Below, piece by piece: positions 62,347 through 64,000 of a DNA stretch of 64,000 bases (within the stretch, counting starts at the first letter, position 1; every line of letters starts with the position of its first letter). The position numbers and the translations under genes were made by a program. Source of the DNA: JBOFGK01 sp051649085 (GTDB taxonomy: Bacteria; Bacillota_I; Bacilli_A; UBA3375); contig JBOFGK010000058.1 of NCBI GenBank assembly GCA_051649085.1, positions 10,452-74,451 of the forward strand, in the 5' to 3' direction. The notes below the pieces were generated by a model, which had not been told where the DNA came from, did no database searches, and worked only from the letters and a program-made list of their open reading frames with translations.

Positions 62347-62775
62347 TTATGATATAGGATTGTTATAAATTAACTCATTACCATTTTTTATCTTCAATTC
62401 TTCCATATCTAAGTAATTTTCATTCGCAACTTTCAAAATAAAATCTAATTGCTTTTCAAAAGGAATTGTTCTAATTATTTGTACATTTTTCCCACGTATT
62501 TCAATTGTTTTTCCTGTTACATAGCTATTATAAACATGGTAAAAAAGTGCTTCTTTAAAAGTTTCAAACCATATAGCTACATGACGACTACCACGATTCA
62601 CATCTCCATACTCCCAAACATTCAATTCTTTATTTTCTTCAATAAAATTATAAATTTCATAGTTACGGAGATATGGTGGCATATCTTCATCAATAATGAA
62701 ATCATCAAAACCATTTAAATTTAAAAATGATTTTATCTGTTTCTTTAACTTTTGTTCCTTCATTTTCTTAAACAT
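62347..62775 (-). CDS. putative immunity protein for the TNT-type toxin cassette
   Basis: 142 residues, soluble, acidic C-terminus. Its ATG lies one base after the stop of the TNT-domain frame, the tight toxin-immunity spacing expected in polymorphic toxin loci. Aromatic-rich segments (NVWEYGDVNRGSRHVAIWFETFKEALFYHVYNSYV, in part) suggest a compact alpha/beta fold. No named immunity family was recognised with confidence, so the role rests on position. Confidence 0.6.
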   Translation of the reverse strand: MFKKMKEQKLKKQIKSFLNLNGFDDFIIDEDMPPYLRNYEIYNFIEENKELNVWEYGDVNRGSRHVAIWFETFKEALFYHVYNSYVTGKTIEIRGKNVQIIRTIPFEKQLDFILKVANENYLDMEELKIKNGNELIYNNPIS

Positions 62776-62776
62776 T

Positions 62777-63219
62777 TTAGAACTCCTCTATAATTCCATC
62801 TTTTATTAATTCCTTAATCGTTTCTTCACTCATATATTGGATTCCACCACCAGGTTCATCAAACCACGGGGCTACTTTTGCTCCATTCACTTCAAATGGT
62901 TCAATAACTTTATATCTGTGATATCCCTTTTTATTTGATCCAGGAGCAGCGACCTTTGTCCATATTGAGTTCCAAGCGGAGTTCTATTTTGTCCTTTATA
63001 TATCGTATCAAAAATGTTTTTTAGCTTTGGATATTGCACTGTAGGATTGATATCCAAATTAATTTTTATGGCTGTATAACTTGCACTAACGTTTTGAACC
63101 GCATCATCTACTGGACTTTTCACAACATCATCACCTAAGTATCGAGCTTTTCCAGCTGCTGTAATCGCTGCTGCTTTAGACGCTGATATTGCTGTTGCAC
63201 CGGTCGCTAAATATGCTAC
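62777..63219 (-). pseudogene. orphan polymorphic-toxin cassette with frameshifted TNT (NAD glycohydrolase) domain
   Basis: The frame opens with a linker (VAYLATGATAISASKAAAITA..., DDVVKSPVDDAVQNVSASYTA) that copies the linker of the gene at 63492-64000, but has no start codon or ribosome site. After GQRSL the frame is lost at about 62946; shifting by one base gives PGSNKKGYHRYKV, NGAKVAPWFDEPGGGIQYM and KELIKDGIIEEF to the stop at 62777. QRSL-x-PGS, YHRY and PWFxxPGGGxQY are the TNT toxin signature, so a single base has been lost. TNT enzymes destroy NAD+. As it stands the toxin should be dead. Confidence 0.75.
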
Positions 63220-63232
63220 CTCAAGATCAAAT

Positions 63233-63466
63233 CTAAGTAATTGTTTGTTCCACTCCTATATACTCCGAAAGACTTTGCTTTAGATTTTTTATAATATCAT
63301 TCAACTCCTCAACATTAATTTTTTTCCCTTCTGCACCATATATTTCAATATAAAATATTTCTTTTTCATATGAAACTACTATATCTATATTGTGTTTTTC
63401 CCATGAAAATTCTGCAATTATCTCGTCGTAATTGTAGTCACTACAAAATTGTATTTTATTTTTCAT
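63233..63466 (-). CDS. putative immunity protein for the upstream polymorphic toxin
   Basis: 77 residues, small alpha/beta protein (WEKHNIDIVVSYEKEIFYIEIYGAEGKKINVEEL). It follows the toxin gene by 25 bases with a ribosome site (CGAGGAGTAGA). Its stop codon sits where the duplicated cassette begins, so the cassette appears to have been joined exactly behind it. Not assigned to a named family. Confidence 0.6.
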   Translation of the reverse strand: MKNKIQFCSDYNYDEIIAEFSWEKHNIDIVVSYEKEIFYIEIYGAEGKKINVEELNDIIKNLKQSLSEYIGVEQTIT

Positions 63467-63491
63467 TCTACTCCTCGTAAAATATTATTTA

Positions 63492-64000
63492 TTATTTCGG
63501 CTCAAGTAAACCAATAAAATTTCCATATTGATCTATTCGTATTCCCATTCCTCCTGGTGATTGTATATCTGTTACAGGACCGCCATACCTATTAGTGGTA
63601 TTACTACCTTCTACTACTCTTGTGGTAGCATTTGGATTATTAAGTATTTTCTTCACTATTTCCAATCCATCACCATTTAATTTTGACTCATTACCTGTCG
63701 GTTTTGGGTACACTGAGCCTACTCGATTTCCATGTTTTTGTAATGCTCTACCTGCTCTTGTTAATCCACCTTTATCAATTGAATTTGTAGAATTCAGAAT
63801 TTTTCCTGTCAATTTAGAAACTGTTGAACTTGCACTACCATTTTGAATTGCATCATCTGCAGGACTCTTCACAAAATCATCAGCTAAATCTCCAACTTTT
63901 CCACCTGCTGAAATTATTGCTGCTTCAGATGCTGTAATTTGAATGGCACCTGCTGCTAAATATCCCGCAACTGCTATCGCTGCCACTCCAATTGCTATTC
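63492..64000 (-). CDS. C-terminal part of a polymorphic toxin
   Basis: The gene enters from beyond 64000. The visible ~169 residues start in an Ala/Gly-rich hydrophobic linker (AAIAVAGYLAAGAIQITASEAA), then a pre-toxin stretch DDFVKSPADDAIQNGSASSTVSKL, and a C-terminal domain: RAGRALQKHGNRVGSVYPKP, LEIVKKILNNPNATTRVVEG, SPGGMGIRIDQYGNFIGLLEPK. The RAGRALQKH module is one I associate with C-terminal toxins, probably RNases, of polymorphic/CDI systems, but I do not name the family. The following 77-residue gene is its likely immunity partner. Confidence 0.75.
   Translation of the reverse strand, partial: IAIGVAAIAVAGYLAAGAIQITASEAAIISAGGKVGDLADDFVKSPADDAIQNGSASSTVSKLTGKILNSTNSIDKGGLTRAGRALQKHGNRVGSVYPKPTGNESKLNGDGLEIVKKILNNPNATTRVVEGSNTTNRYGGPVTDIQSPGGMGIRIDQYGNFIGLLEPK

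Noticed and set aside
1..64000. Mollicute genetic code (TGA = Trp), suggested by the low G+C and A+T-rich codons
   Set aside because: Several genes end at TGA in the right place (xseA, thiY, the 420-residue membrane protein) and Trp is coded by TGG.
1..64000. tRNA, rRNA, tmRNA genes, insertion sequences or an integrated phage
   Set aside because: I saw no cloverleaf-ending sequences, rRNA segments, transposases, integrases or structural phage genes.

Overview
The window is low-GC, gene-dense DNA of a Bacillota-type bacterium, roughly one third G+C by eye. The standard code applies: TGA ends several genes, such as thiY. Gene neighbourhoods are typical of low-GC Gram-positives: efp/Asp23-like/nusB/xseAB, ispA/DnaD-like/dnaG/rpoD/trmK/Nif3, ireB/ruvX/DUF1292, and an acc-fab cluster using FabK. 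Many lipoproteins and an extracellular electron transfer gene set suggest a Gram-positive envelope. No rRNA or tRNA gene was found, and the species cannot be fixed from the sequence alone.

Layout. 1-3.2 kb: leuA-leuB-leuC (leuC cut by the window edge) behind an attenuator whose leader peptide has nine consecutive Ile/Leu codons. 3.4-4.6 kb: an M29 aminopeptidase. 4.7-7.4 kb: a MacAB-like ABC exporter. 7.6-10.1 kb: an ABC/membrane cassette resembling bacteriocin export/immunity loci, with the tail of a SpoIIM/DUF95 gene left between two genes. 10.4-12.1 kb: a zinc-metallopeptidase-like protein and an MFS transporter. 12.1-27.7 kb: a long leftward housekeeping block (gltX, hemolysin III, mltG, xseBA, nusB, efp, TtcA-like, Nif3, trmK, rpoD, dnaG, DnaD-like, ispA, DUF1292, ruvX, ireB, ytxH). 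The primary sigma factor is unusual, with about 125 residues inserted between regions 4.1 and 4.2. 28-30 kb: an AI-2E permease and an aldo/keto reductase.

30.5-41 kb holds a flavin-based extracellular electron transfer (EET) gene set split over three transcription units: EetA/EetB-like proteins, a fused double-ATPase EcfA and EcfT; the FmnB/ApbE lipoprotein; and RDD protein-DmkB-Ndh2. The Ndh2 carries an Ala-rich loop with a perfect ApbE flavinylation motif, DATTGAT. The loop is predicted to be extracytoplasmic, so the dehydrogenase may carry its own covalent FMN.

42.4-43.1 kb, with no annotated-size gene, contains what looks like a par/Fst-type type I toxin-antitoxin locus: a 22-residue hydrophobic peptide whose Shine-Dalgarno sequence is buried in a stem of about 20 bp, a shared bidirectional terminator, a convergent antisense RNA with a strong promoter, and imperfect direct repeats that make the two RNAs complementary. 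Then follow ispH, a DUF308 protein, a 5 x 38-bp tandem repeat, a Zn/Cd P-type ATPase and a NuoE-like protein. 47.6-56.7 kb is a complete leftward acpP-accBCDA-fabK-NMO-fabD-fabG-fabF-fabZ operon with a 13-bp inverted repeat at its promoter. Then come birA, an Ogt-AlkA fusion, a membrane protein and a TPP-riboswitch-controlled thiXYZ operon. The last 2 kb is the 3' end of a polymorphic toxin locus: one toxin/immunity pair running off the edge, then a second cassette with a duplicated linker, a frameshifted TNT-type NAD glycohydrolase domain and its immunity candidate, then a degraded immunity-like frame.
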